A stretch of DNA of 11,508 bases from an uncultured Leptolyngbya sp. (GCA_937899365.1 CALBPH010000019.1:1-11508); one strand, 5' to 3'. Shown: positions 1 to 5,940, numbered from the stretch's first letter. The notes: a model not told the origin generated them from the letters alone. A program made the numbers and translations.

Positions 1-1928
1 CGATTGGCCACCGGCTGGGCCTGATGGGAATAGACCTGGCAGCCCAGGGTCGCTTGACCTTCTCCTTTCTCAGGACCGCCCTTGTAGCACTGATAGGTGG
101 TGCAGGTGGCCGAACACACACCGCGCTGCCCCCGCAGCTCAACCATGGAGAGTTTGGCAAATAGGCCATTCATGCCGCCGATGGGGCACAGATAGCGACA
201 CCAAAACCGCCGCTCAAACAAAGCCGAGCAAATCATGGCCCCGGCGGTAATAATCAGTAACAGCCAAGCAGAAAGATAGGCGGTATTCTCTAAATTCCAT
301 AGTTCTTCCCAGATCAAAATTGCGGCAAAGCCACCATATAAAATCCAGCCGCCCCAGCGCTCAGCCCATTGCCGGGGCCACTCTCCTAGCTGTCTGGGCC
401 ATAGCCATAGGGACAGTTTTTGGGTAATTTCTCCATAGATCATAAAGGGGCACACGGCACACCACAGACGTCCCACAAACGGGAATGACAACAAGATCAG
501 CGGCCACCACCAGGCACAAAAGAAATTGAGTGCAACATAGGCATCACGGGTTTGGGGGCCTAAGAATAGTAAGGCAACCACTAAGACATAGAACCAGCTG
601 GTAAAGCCAAAATTAATCCGATCTGGCCACCAAGGACTGCGTAAAAACTGCCGTAGTTTAGGGTAAGCGTTGAGCAAATTCCAGCGAAATCGCCCCTGTT
701 GTTCCCCGCCCGACCAAAAGACTTCTTCGGTCAGCTGCTGAGCACAGTCAGATTGTTGAATAGCCCGCTGAACAAGATTATCGAGTTCGCGGAGATTGCC
801 AGGAAAATCATAGCTTTGCAAACGGCGCAGGGCCTCGGATGTCAGGGTGGGTTTGCTAAGACCACGCAGACGACAATATAGCTGAATGTAGTAGTTAATC
901 TGGGCTGCCATATCCGTTTTTCGTACCCGCAGCGGCGGTACTTTGATGGTCTGGGGAGACAAATTAGCAAAAGGTGTCAGACTCTTTTCTGAGATCATCA
1001 TGATCCAAGCAGAGCTGGTTTTGAGGGTCGGGGGAGCCTGCCCCGGTTGCACATTCGGCTGATATTGTCGTGTTTTGAGCAGCCTTAGGATAGCGGGTCT
1101 GATGTCAGGGGCAAGATCCTGGATGTTGTTGAGCAGGAGAGTGCCCGTACCGAGCCAATCTAGCAGCCCTGGCCGACTGTCACCGCGACCAAACAGATCC
1201 ACGGCGCGTAGGGTTTCACAGTTGACTTTGATCATCGGCTCTTTTTTATACTCAGAACCAAAGTGAATCAGGGCCGCAAGGTTGTCTTTTTCTAAACCGG
1301 GTTCACCAAATATAAGCACCGAATCACGCTGGCCACTGTCGTCAGGAGTGACACTTGCAGCCGTTCGCACCGCCTGACGCAGCCGTTGCGCATAGCGGCT
1401 GGCACCGATAACGCCCCGGCTAACCCTGGGCACTAAGTAGGGGCGCAGCTCTTGCTGGCGTTCTTGCTCGTAGAGCAGCTGGGCCGATAGCTGTTCTACT
1501 TCCTCGGCCAGTAGTTCAGACATTTCCTGGCTAAGGCTGGGGTATTGGTCGGCGATTTGCTTGAGCTGCTCGGCCGATAGCTGCCATAGTTCGCAGTCTT
1601 CTACGGTAATCACCGTATAATCCGTCGGCTGCTCTAACAGGATTTCTCGCAGATGTAGAACCTCTCCTGGCATCAGGTCTGCAGTTTGGGCCATGGAGGT
1701 GCGCTGGGTGCGATAGCGCTCTAGCTGACCTGTTTTGAGAATGTAGAGGGCGTCGGGCTGGGTATCTTCTAAAATCAGACGGCGGTTGGCCTCGAGCGAT
1801 AGGGGCATGAGCTGGGTTGCGATCGCAACTATCACCTCCTCAGACAGCAGCCCCAGACAGGTGGTCTGCTGTAGCCAGGTAACTCGCTCTGGTATTTGCG
1901 ACTCAACGGTATCGGTTGATTTGGCCAT
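1..1928 (-). CDS. Membrane Fe-S protein with cNMP-binding-like and degenerate sigma-54-type AAA+ domains (C-terminus outside window)
   Basis: The 642 visible residues hold three modules. Residues about 20-150 resemble a CRP-type cyclic-nucleotide-binding fold (ALYILKTGQLERYR, PGEV). Residues about 170-392 resemble a sigma-54-activator AAA+ domain: a Walker-A-like GEPGLEKD (208-215, Lys214 kept), a Walker-B position reading LLLNNIQDL (264-272), and a sensor-II-like FPGNLREL (375-382). Residues about 440-642 are membrane segments with C490-x2-C493-P, C577-x3-C581-P and further cysteines at 605, 609, 614 and 630, as in NosR/NapH-type polyferredoxins. The GAFTGA sigma-54 contact loop is missing, the Walker B Asp-Glu is Asn-Asn, and no helix-turn-helix follows. 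Cyanobacteria are known to lack sigma-54. I infer a membrane redox or ligand sensor or electron-transfer protein, not a transcription activator. The start ATG follows AGGG by nine bases, and no other start codon lies between it and an in-frame stop six codons upstream. A HIP1 site lies inside the gene. Confidence 0.85.
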   Translation of the reverse strand, partial: MAKSTDTVESQIPERVTWLQQTTCLGLLSEEVIVAIATQLMPLSLEANRRLILEDTQPDALYILKTGQLERYRTQRTSMAQTADLMPGEVLHLREILLEQPTDYTVITVEDCELWQLSAEQLKQIADQYPSLSQEMSELLAEEVEQLSAQLLYEQERQQELRPYLVPRVSRGVIGASRYAQRLRQAVRTAASVTPDDSGQRDSVLIFGEPGLEKDNLAALIHFGSEYKKEPMIKVNCETLRAVDLFGRGDSRPGLLDWLGTGTLLLNNIQDLAPDIRPAILRLLKTRQYQPNVQPGQAPPTLKTSSAWIMMISEKSLTPFANLSPQTIKVPPLRVRKTDMAAQINYYIQLYCRLRGLSKPTLTSEALRRLQSYDFPGNLRELDNLVQRAIQQSDCAQQLTEEVFWSGGEQQGRFRWNLLNAYPKLRQFLRSPWWPDRINFGFTSWFYVLVVALLFLGPQTRDAYVALNFFCAWWWPLILLSFPFVGRLWCAVCPFMIYGEITQKLSLWLWPRQLGEWPRQWAERWGGWILYGGFAAILIWEELWNLENTAYLSAWLLLIITAGAMICSALFERRFWCRYLCPIGGMNGLFAKLSMVELRGQRGVCSATCTTYQCYKGGPEKGEGQATLGCQVYSHQAQPVAN

Positions 1929-1943
1929 GGTGATGTGCCCTGA

Positions 1944-2069
1944 TTAATCGGACGGAGTAGACGATACGATCACACGCCACACAATAAATAATAAGAAACT
2001 GAGATAGGTGAGGGTAAACACCCAGTTTTGCCAACTATCCCCCGCCTGGATGAACTCAATATCAATCAT
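1944..2069 (-). CDS. 41-residue single-span membrane microprotein
   Basis: An ATG-initiated frame starts MIDIEFIQAGDSWQNW. One hydrophobic helix follows (about residues 16-35, VFTLTYLSFLLFIVW) and the tail is short and polar (SSTPSD). The stop TAA lies 15 bases before the start of the large iron-sulfur/AAA+ gene, on the same strand and in the same frame, so the two are probably co-transcribed. I recognise no family. The ribosome binding site is weak, so existence rests on position, the clean membrane helix and the tight spacing. A plausible inference is a small partner subunit of the downstream membrane protein. Alternatively it could be a translated leader. Confidence 0.5.
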   Translation of the reverse strand: MIDIEFIQAGDSWQNWVFTLTYLSFLLFIVWRVIVSSTPSD

Positions 2070-2093
2070 GACTGCGCATTAACCTGACTGATC

Positions 2094-2146
2094 AAACGGT
2101 ACAACCCTGGGTGACGCTTACAAAGTTTCGGTAAACCGTACGGTAA
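2094..2146. promoter_or_regulatory. CGGTA-rich palindromic intergenic element
   Basis: The region between the divergent genes starting at 2069 (minus) and 2214 (plus) has three CGGTA copies, at 2097, 2129 and 2141. They overlap two palindromes, CGGTAAACCG (2129-2138) and the perfect 10-bp ACCGTACGGT (2135-2144). The arrangement looks like an operator for one or both genes. I cannot name the regulator, and the NtcA consensus GTA-N8-TAC is not matched. Confidence 0.35.
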
Positions 2147-2201
2147 CGCACCGCCACCGCTTGAAGTAATCGCTAGGATAAAATGACCCAGCCCCCTAAA
2201 C

Positions 2202-2207
2202 AGGAGG
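2202..2207 (+). promoter_or_regulatory. Strong ribosome binding site AGGAGG
   Basis: A full AGGAGG lies six bases before the ATG at 2214. It is among the strongest Shine-Dalgarno matches in the window and is the main reason to accept the following small gene as real. Confidence 0.7.
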
Positions 2208-2213
2208 TTCACT

Positions 2214-2405
2214 ATGCTTAACAAAGACCTAAAAAATTCGAATACTCAAGCCGGCTGGCTGCAAAAGCCGCTTAAAAAGCTCAGCCATCGTACGCTACAG
2301 CTTTCCCATCCCCATTGGAGCGATAGCGAGCTAAATCAAGCAATTTTGATGCTCGATCTCAGACAGGATAACCCCTGTGGAGATTTGGGCGTCATTCTGA
2401 CCTGA
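2214..2405 (+). CDS. 63-residue protein of unknown function
   Basis: The product starts MLNKDLKNSNTQ and ends GDLGVILT. It has a basic N-terminal half (KPLKKLSHRTLQ) and a more acidic second half (SDSELNQAILMLDLRQDNP), with no membrane segment or signal peptide. I do not recognise a family. Support comes from the ideal AGGAGG six bases before the ATG and from the absence of a competing frame on either strand. It is divergent from the microprotein and iron-sulfur/AAA+ pair and shares the CGGTA-rich region with them. No clear terminator follows. It could be a lineage-specific protein. Confidence 0.55.
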   Translation: MLNKDLKNSNTQAGWLQKPLKKLSHRTLQLSHPHWSDSELNQAILMLDLRQDNPCGDLGVILT

Positions 2406-2873
2406 GCATGAGCTTTCTTGGTACCACCCCCCTGGGTTTTATCTACGAAAGAAGACATTTACATTGTTAAATAGAACACTTAATAGGGCACCGTCTGCCG
2501 TCAATCCTCTGAAGATTGCACCAAGCTGTCAGACATGGCTTGTACCAACATCTGACCGCTAAGATCATTGTTCAGATTGGCAATGCCCAAGATTGACTGT
2601 TGCTGAATTAGAGGATGAACCGATCAGTTAAAAATGCAAAAGGGCAGCCCCTTAGAGATAAAATCATCTCGAGGATCAGCAACGGCGAACTTTTTAATAT
2701 CAAGCCTTCCTCACAAGTCGTCCAGACAACGATTACGGCCTAAATTTCTGTGTTAATGTGGCCCTGGATAAGTAGTAAATTCTCGCTCAGACGCTTATCT
2801 AGAGGTATCTAGGCTAAGTTGTCTCCAGAATTACTCTTGCCAGAGTCTTATTTCAAGTGTTTGGAGAAAGTTC
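2406..2873. other. Gene-poor stretch with possible degraded coding remnant
   Basis: No convincing intact gene is visible in these 468 bases. On the minus strand one frame between stops at 2501-2503 and 2624-2626 encodes 40 residues (core LIQQQSILGIANLNNDLSGQ) without an N-terminal start. The same frame continues upstream of that stop as far as 2711 (FAVADPRDDFISKGLPF). This could be an eroded gene, but the composition is not decisive. The last part is the leader of the RRM gene. Confidence 0.3.
2794..2818 (+). promoter_or_regulatory. Hairpin in the leader of the RRM gene
   Basis: CTTA (2794-2797) pairs with TAAG (2815-2818), and CTAGA (2799-2803) pairs with TCTAG (2808-2812). The loop is GGTA and there is a small internal bulge. 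It lies about 55 bases before the ATG. Cyanobacterial rbp genes are known to be cold-responsive, and a structured leader would fit, but a regulatory role here is inference. Confidence 0.35.
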
Positions 2874-3134
2874 ATGTCCATTTATGTAGGGAACATAGCC
2901 TACAACGTTTCGCAGGAAGATATTCAGGAAGTGTTCGCAGATTACGGTACCGTTAAGCGAGTTACTGTTCCTATGGATCGCGAAACTGGTCGCCCTCGGG
3001 GGTTTGCGTTTGTAGAGATGTCTGCAGATTCTGAAGAAGACGCGGCAATTGAAGCGCTAGACGGTGCAGAGTGGCTAGGCCGTGAAATCCGTGTCAATAA
3101 AGCGCGTCCCCGCGAAGAACGTCCCAGGCGCTAA
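2874..3134 (+). CDS. RNA-binding protein with a single RRM domain (short cyanobacterial Rbp)
   Basis: This is an 86-residue RNA recognition motif protein. RNP2 is IYVGNI (residues 3-8) and RNP1 is RGFAFVEM (residues 42-49), both with the expected aromatic residues for stacking on RNA bases. After the RRM the protein ends in a short Arg-rich tail (KARPREERPRR) with no glycine-rich region, so it belongs to the short, tail-less Rbp type. Family members bind single-stranded RNA in the cytoplasm, and many are cold-induced; that is family knowledge, not shown here. GGAG sits seven bases before the ATG, behind a leader with a hairpin. Two hairpins follow the stop. The rpsU gene sometimes found after rbp genes is absent. 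Confidence 0.95.
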   Translation: MSIYVGNIAYNVSQEDIQEVFADYGTVKRVTVPMDRETGRPRGFAFVEMSADSEEDAAIEALDGAEWLGREIRVNKARPREERPRR

Positions 3135-3141
3135 TGCTCAG

Positions 3142-3167
3142 GAGCGCTTGGGTTTACTCTAGCGCTC
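3142..3167 (+). terminator. First hairpin after the RRM gene
   Basis: GAGCGCT (3142-3148) pairs perfectly with AGCGCTC (3161-3167) across a 12-base loop, just after the RRM stop codon. There is only a weak T-run. It probably acts with the stronger hairpin at 3185-3211. Confidence 0.4.
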
Positions 3168-3184
3168 TTAAGCGTTAATCGCCG

Positions 3185-3216
3185 TGTCGCATTGATTGAA
3201 TCAATGCGACATCTTT
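3185..3216 (+). terminator. Strong hairpin between convergent genes
   Basis: A 27-base near-perfect inverted repeat (3185-3211, centred on 3198) gives about 12 paired bases and a minimal loop, followed by TCTTT. It lies between the RRM gene and the convergent DUF2839 gene, so it may stop transcription from either side. Confidence 0.65.
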
Positions 3217-3292
3217 GGGTGTCTAGAATGTCGTCTAGATTGGTGCCTGAATCGGTCTAAACGCTATTCTGTTGCGGCTACTGCCAGACAAA

Positions 3293-3481
3293 CTATTGCC
3301 AGACATAGGTACCGACAAAGACAGCTGCTGTGGTGCCAAAGAGTACGGCCCAGATAACCATTTCTGTTGGCGAAATGGTTCTCGGATCGAGGTTTAGCTT
3401 AAAACTATTCTGCTTTGGCCGTTTTTGGGCCACTTTTCCATAGTTAGGATCACTTTCCTTTCGGCGTTTGGCTTCTCCCAT
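3293..3481 (-). CDS. DUF2839 family membrane protein
   Basis: This is a 62-residue protein with the N-terminus MGEAKRRKESDPNYGK, which I recognise as the conserved start of the cyanobacterial DUF2839 family. A basic soluble N-terminal half is followed by one membrane helix (about residues 41-60, MVIWAVLFGTTAAVFVGTYV). The function is unknown; the layout suggests a single-pass protein with a cytoplasmic basic head. GGAGG lies five bases before the ATG. It begins 25 bases after the ArsC/Spx-like gene, so the two are probably one transcript. The stop region is duplicated: the bases encoding VWQ and a stop recur 15 bases downstream, in frame. Confidence 0.9.
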   Translation of the reverse strand: MGEAKRRKESDPNYGKVAQKRPKQNSFKLNLDPRTISPTEMVIWAVLFGTTAAVFVGTYVWQ

Positions 3482-3506
3482 GGGTTCCTCCCGAATGGTG
3501 TATTAC

Positions 3507-3860
3507 TTAGACTAGCTTTTCCTGCAACTCTGTTTCCTTAGCTCGAAAGCCCACTAAAACAGCTTGTTTATCTTTTACAAACAGGGGCCGTTTGAGGAGC
3601 ATGGCATCCTCGGCAAAGGCGTCTATCCATTGCTCATCGCTCCACGTTTTTTTGTCTTCCCCCAGGGCTCGATAGGACATACCTGAGGTATTACGCATGG
3701 GTCTAGCGGTTAGGGTGGCGACCCAGTCAGCAATTTGCTCTCGGCTGGGGGGCTGTTCTTTCGTATTGATAAAGTCATAGTCGACACCGTTTGCATCTAG
3801 CCACTTCAGGGCCTTTTTGCAGGTGCCGCAGTTGGGGATGCCATAAACCTGAAGCGCCAT
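3507..3860 (-). CDS. ArsC/Spx/YffB-family thioredoxin-fold protein
   Basis: This is a 117-residue protein. Near its N-terminus it has YGIPNCGTCKKALKWL, with a CxxC at residues 11-14. NTSGMSYRALG follows (57-67), then LLKRPLFV (88-95), the RPL segment typical of the ArsC/Spx/YffB superfamily. True arsenate reductases reduce arsenate with glutathione or glutaredoxin, whereas Spx proteins bind RNA polymerase under thiol stress. The sequence fits the uncharacterised YffB/YusI-like branch best, so the substrate is open. The start at 3860 is chosen because it gives the normal family N-terminus; a longer TTG-started version from 3926 would add an unrelated basic stretch. It is upstream partner of the DUF2839 gene and divergent from the GST gene. 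Confidence 0.88.
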   Translation of the reverse strand: MALQVYGIPNCGTCKKALKWLDANGVDYDFINTKEQPPSREQIADWVATLTARPMRNTSGMSYRALGEDKKTWSDEQWIDAFAEDAMLLKRPLFVKDKQAVLVGFRAKETELQEKLV

Positions 3861-3982
3861 GGTTAGAAATCGGATAATTTGTCTCCGGATGTTAGCATTT
3901 TTTCTGCGGGTGAGTGGGGCAACCAAGATGGGTAGACATCGCTTTTTTCTTACCTGGGGTTTAGTCCTATAGCGGGTGTGCT

Positions 3983-4654
3983 ATGAGCTTGAAACTGGTT
4001 ATTGGCAATAAGAACTATTCATCTTGGTCGCTACGGGCCTGGCTATTTTTGACGGAAAGCGGTCTGTCGTTTGAGGAAATTCGGCTGCCGCTGTTTACGG
4101 AGGCTTGGCAGCAGATTAGTCAGTACACGCCAGCAAAGCGGGTGCCCGTGCTCCTAGATGGGGATATTCGGGTTTGGGATAGTAGTGCAATTTGGGGCTA
4201 TGTGCGATCGCAACACCCTAGCGCCATCGGCTGGCCAACAGCGCCACAGGCCCAAGCAACCGCCCGCTCAATTACCGCTGAAATGCACAGCGGGTTTTTC
4301 GGTATTCGAGAGCAGCTGCCCCAAAACATTCGCGCCCGGATCCCGGTCATGCGAAACACCCTAACAGCAACCACCCAGCAAGAAATCGACCGGGTAGACC
4401 ATATGTGGACCCAAGCCTACGATACCTACGGCGGTCCCTGGCTATTTGGGGATTTTTCCCTGGCTGACGTGGCCTATGCCCCCGTTGCCCTGCGGTTCGT
4501 CACCTATCAGATTCAGCTATCACCAGGGGCTCAACCCTTTATCCAAGCCGTACAGGGGCTGCCCTCTATCCAATCCTGGGCCGCCGACTCAGCCGCTGAA
4601 GCTGACGTCATCAACGTCATTGATCAGTTGCACATCCCTAAGAATACTCGATAA
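3983..4654 (+). CDS. Glutathione S-transferase family protein
   Basis: This 223-residue protein has the two-domain GST layout. The N-terminal thioredoxin-like domain (about 1-80) contains NKNYSSWSLRAWL (9-21), the cis-proline loop VPVLLDG (54-60) and WDSSAI (65-70), where the glutathione-binding Ser normally sits. The helical C-terminal domain includes FSLADVAYAPVALRF (158-172). NYSSWSLRAWL is typical of a bacterial GST subfamily with unknown substrates. It probably acts in the cytoplasm in glutathione-dependent detoxification or thiol chemistry. It is divergent from the ArsC/Spx-like gene (122 bases between starts), another thioredoxin-fold thiol protein, so shared stress control is possible. 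A HIP1 site lies inside the gene. Confidence 0.93.
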   Translation: MSLKLVIGNKNYSSWSLRAWLFLTESGLSFEEIRLPLFTEAWQQISQYTPAKRVPVLLDGDIRVWDSSAIWGYVRSQHPSAIGWPTAPQAQATARSITAEMHSGFFGIREQLPQNIRARIPVMRNTLTATTQQEIDRVDHMWTQAYDTYGGPWLFGDFSLADVAYAPVALRFVTYQIQLSPGAQPFIQAVQGLPSIQSWAADSAAEADVINVIDQLHIPKNTR

Positions 4655-4718
4655 AATTAGAGCCATATTTGGGTTACTCCTAGGGGGATGACTAGCCCGT
4701 GAGATTGATTATTCTTTA

Positions 4719-4737
4719 CAAAATCACAATCATTATC
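4719..4737 (+). promoter_or_regulatory. Possible Fur-box-like site
   Basis: The 19 bases CAAAATCACAATCATTATC match the classical Fur consensus GATAATGATAATCATTATC at 15 of 19 positions, with a perfect right half. It lies about 190 bases before the inferred start of the IF-3-like gene. No promoter was clearly identified, and AT-rich DNA gives chance matches, so this is tentative. Confidence 0.25.
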
Positions 4738-4910
4738 GTGGCTCAGTTTCATTCTTAAAACTGTAAGCTACGATTAGAAAATTCGTTAGATCGCTGATGT
4801 CAGGAATGACTGAGTTAGTGATAGCTAGTTACTAGTCTGCTGCTTCAATGTCATTTCCCAGTATGGCAACAGTGTCCTCTGTCCATTTATCTTTGTCGCG
4901 CTCGAAGTCA

Positions 4911-4927
4911 AGAGGGAAAGACTCATC
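4911..4927 (+). promoter_or_regulatory. Ribosome binding site and ATC start of the IF-3-like gene
   Basis: AGAGG (4911-4915) is followed nine bases later by ATC (4925-4927), which is in frame with the IF-3 homology. No in-frame ATG, GTG or TTG exists between the upstream stop at 4826-4828 and the GTG at 4970. That GTG would remove the conserved INRQIKAPKV segment. A non-AUG start is known for E. coli infC (AUU) and underlies its autoregulation. Confidence 0.55.
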
Positions 4928-5410
4928 GTACAGAAACATCGGATCAACCGTCAGATCAAAGCCCCTAAAGTGTTGCTCATTGACCACGAAAACAACAATC
5001 GTGGCTTGACCGATACACAGGATGCGCTCAAATTGGCTGAAGAGGCTCAGCTTGACTTGGTTCTGGTCTCTGAAAGCAAACAGGCTCCTGTGGCCAAGAT
5101 ACTGGACTATGGCAAGTTTCAGTATCAGCAGAAAAAACGGCAGAAACAGAGCGCGCGCACCACGGTAAAAGAAGTCAAGTTTCGCCCCAATGTGGGTGAA
5201 TCTGACTATCAGCTGCGCATCAACCAGGCCATTCAATGGTTGGGCAAGGGTGATTCTGTTAAATTCCGTGTGCGCTTACGGGGCAGGGAGCACCAGCATC
5301 GAGATCGGGCCCTAGAACTGCTAGAGCGAATTGTTAAAGACCTTAAAGAGAAAGGAAAGATCCAGTCTTTTGACCGTCGGGCATTGGTGTTGCAGCTCAT
5401 GCCAGCGTAG
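4925..5410 (+). CDS. infC: Translation initiation factor IF-3-like protein (probable non-AUG start)
   Basis: From an ATC start the product has 161 residues, slightly short of the usual 170-180. The N-domain reads INRQIKAPKVLLIDHENN (from residue 7), then LAEEAQLDLVLVSES and ILDYGKFQYQQKKR. A basic linker leads to the C-domain, VKEVKFRPNVGESDYQLR, GDSVKFRVRLRGREHQHRD and a final LVLQLMPA. These are the standard IF-3 blocks. IF-3 binds the 30S subunit, keeps it apart from 50S and checks the start codon and initiator tRNA. From memory, this copy differs noticeably from the usual cyanobacterial IF-3 (for example VKEVKFRP rather than IKEVKMRY). It may therefore be a second paralogue, which cannot be tested within the window. 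An alternative is that the N-terminus comes from another frame (ATG at 4863) by frameshift or sequence error. Confidence 0.88.
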   Translation: MVQKHRINRQIKAPKVLLIDHENNNRGLTDTQDALKLAEEAQLDLVLVSESKQAPVAKILDYGKFQYQQKKRQKQSARTTVKEVKFRPNVGESDYQLRINQAIQWLGKGDSVKFRVRLRGREHQHRDRALELLERIVKDLKEKGKIQSFDRRALVLQLMPA

Positions 5411-5466
5411 CGACAATCAAGGTCTCAAGCGGCCAAGAATAGGCAGTGAGTTCTGTTGAGCAGTCA

Positions 5467-5490
5467 CCCATCTGGTTTGTTTCAGGTGGG
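5467..5490. terminator. Hairpin between the convergent IF-3-like and unknown genes
   Basis: CCCA-T-CTG (5467-5474) pairs with CAG-G-TGGG (5483-5490), including one T-G wobble, around the loop GTTTGTTT. It overlaps the stop codon of the minus-strand gene. There is no clear T-tail, so termination strength is uncertain. Confidence 0.35.
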
Positions 5491-5940
5491 CTTATCTGCC
5501 TCATACTGACTCACCATGGTTTCAATCTCTTCGGCTGCAGTTTCGATGGCGCTCTGATCGAGCCTTGTGGTGACGGGATAATGCCGGCTACCCATTTGGG
5601 TGTAAACCGTTATGGCAACTTGAGCCGGTGTTTGACCACCAGAAATAAGGTGAGGGGCTAGCTGAGACGAAACCTGGTTGAGAACATCCGCCAAGCTAGG
5701 CCGATAGGCTTGTACGGTAAAAATGCCCGGCTCCCAGGCAGCAATATCATCGGGCCCAAGGCGATCAGCACCTGAGGTAAAGCGCTTGATTTCCTTGATG
5801 GCTGGGTGTGCCATTAAGGTCAGAAAAAGTTGGGGTGTGATGTTGTCTGTATCGGTTGGTAAACAGTTGGCAAAATCAAACGTAAGCCACAGAAAACGTG
5901 ATGGCTTAGACGAGGTGAGGGAGGGCTGAGGTGGGTTCAC
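5482..5940 (-). CDS. 152-residue protein of unknown function
   Basis: I do not recognise a family. The product has a polar, Ser/Pro-rich N-terminus, then FLWLTFDFANCLPTD (16-30), APHLISGGQTPAQVAITVY (94-112) and an acidic helical C-terminus (AIETAAEEIETMVSQY). There is no membrane segment, and it appears soluble. The start is GTG at 5940 with no evident ribosome binding site. The next in-frame ATG is at residue 43 and would remove the hydrophobic block, so GTG is preferred with reservation. It is convergent with the IF-3-like gene. Protein-like composition over 150 codons supports a real gene. Confidence 0.65.
   Translation of the reverse strand: MNPPQPSLTSSKPSRFLWLTFDFANCLPTDTDNITPQLFLTLMAHPAIKEIKRFTSGADRLGPDDIAAWEPGIFTVQAYRPSLADVLNQVSSQLAPHLISGGQTPAQVAITVYTQMGSRHYPVTTRLDQSAIETAAEEIETMVSQYEADKPT

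Noticed and set aside
699..1266. Short plus-strand frames inside the left-edge gene
   Set aside because: The minus-strand frame is continuous through 642 codons with recognisable domains, so these are antisense shadows.
3861..3926. Longer N-terminus for the ArsC/Spx-like protein from TTG 3926
   Set aside because: It would add 22 basic residues not seen in the family. The ATG at 3860 gives the normal start directly before the CxxC segment.
4832..5236. Minus-strand 134-codon frame
   Set aside because: It lies antisense over the IF-3-like gene, whose plus-strand frame has clear homology. The minus-strand product resembles nothing and has no ribosome binding site.
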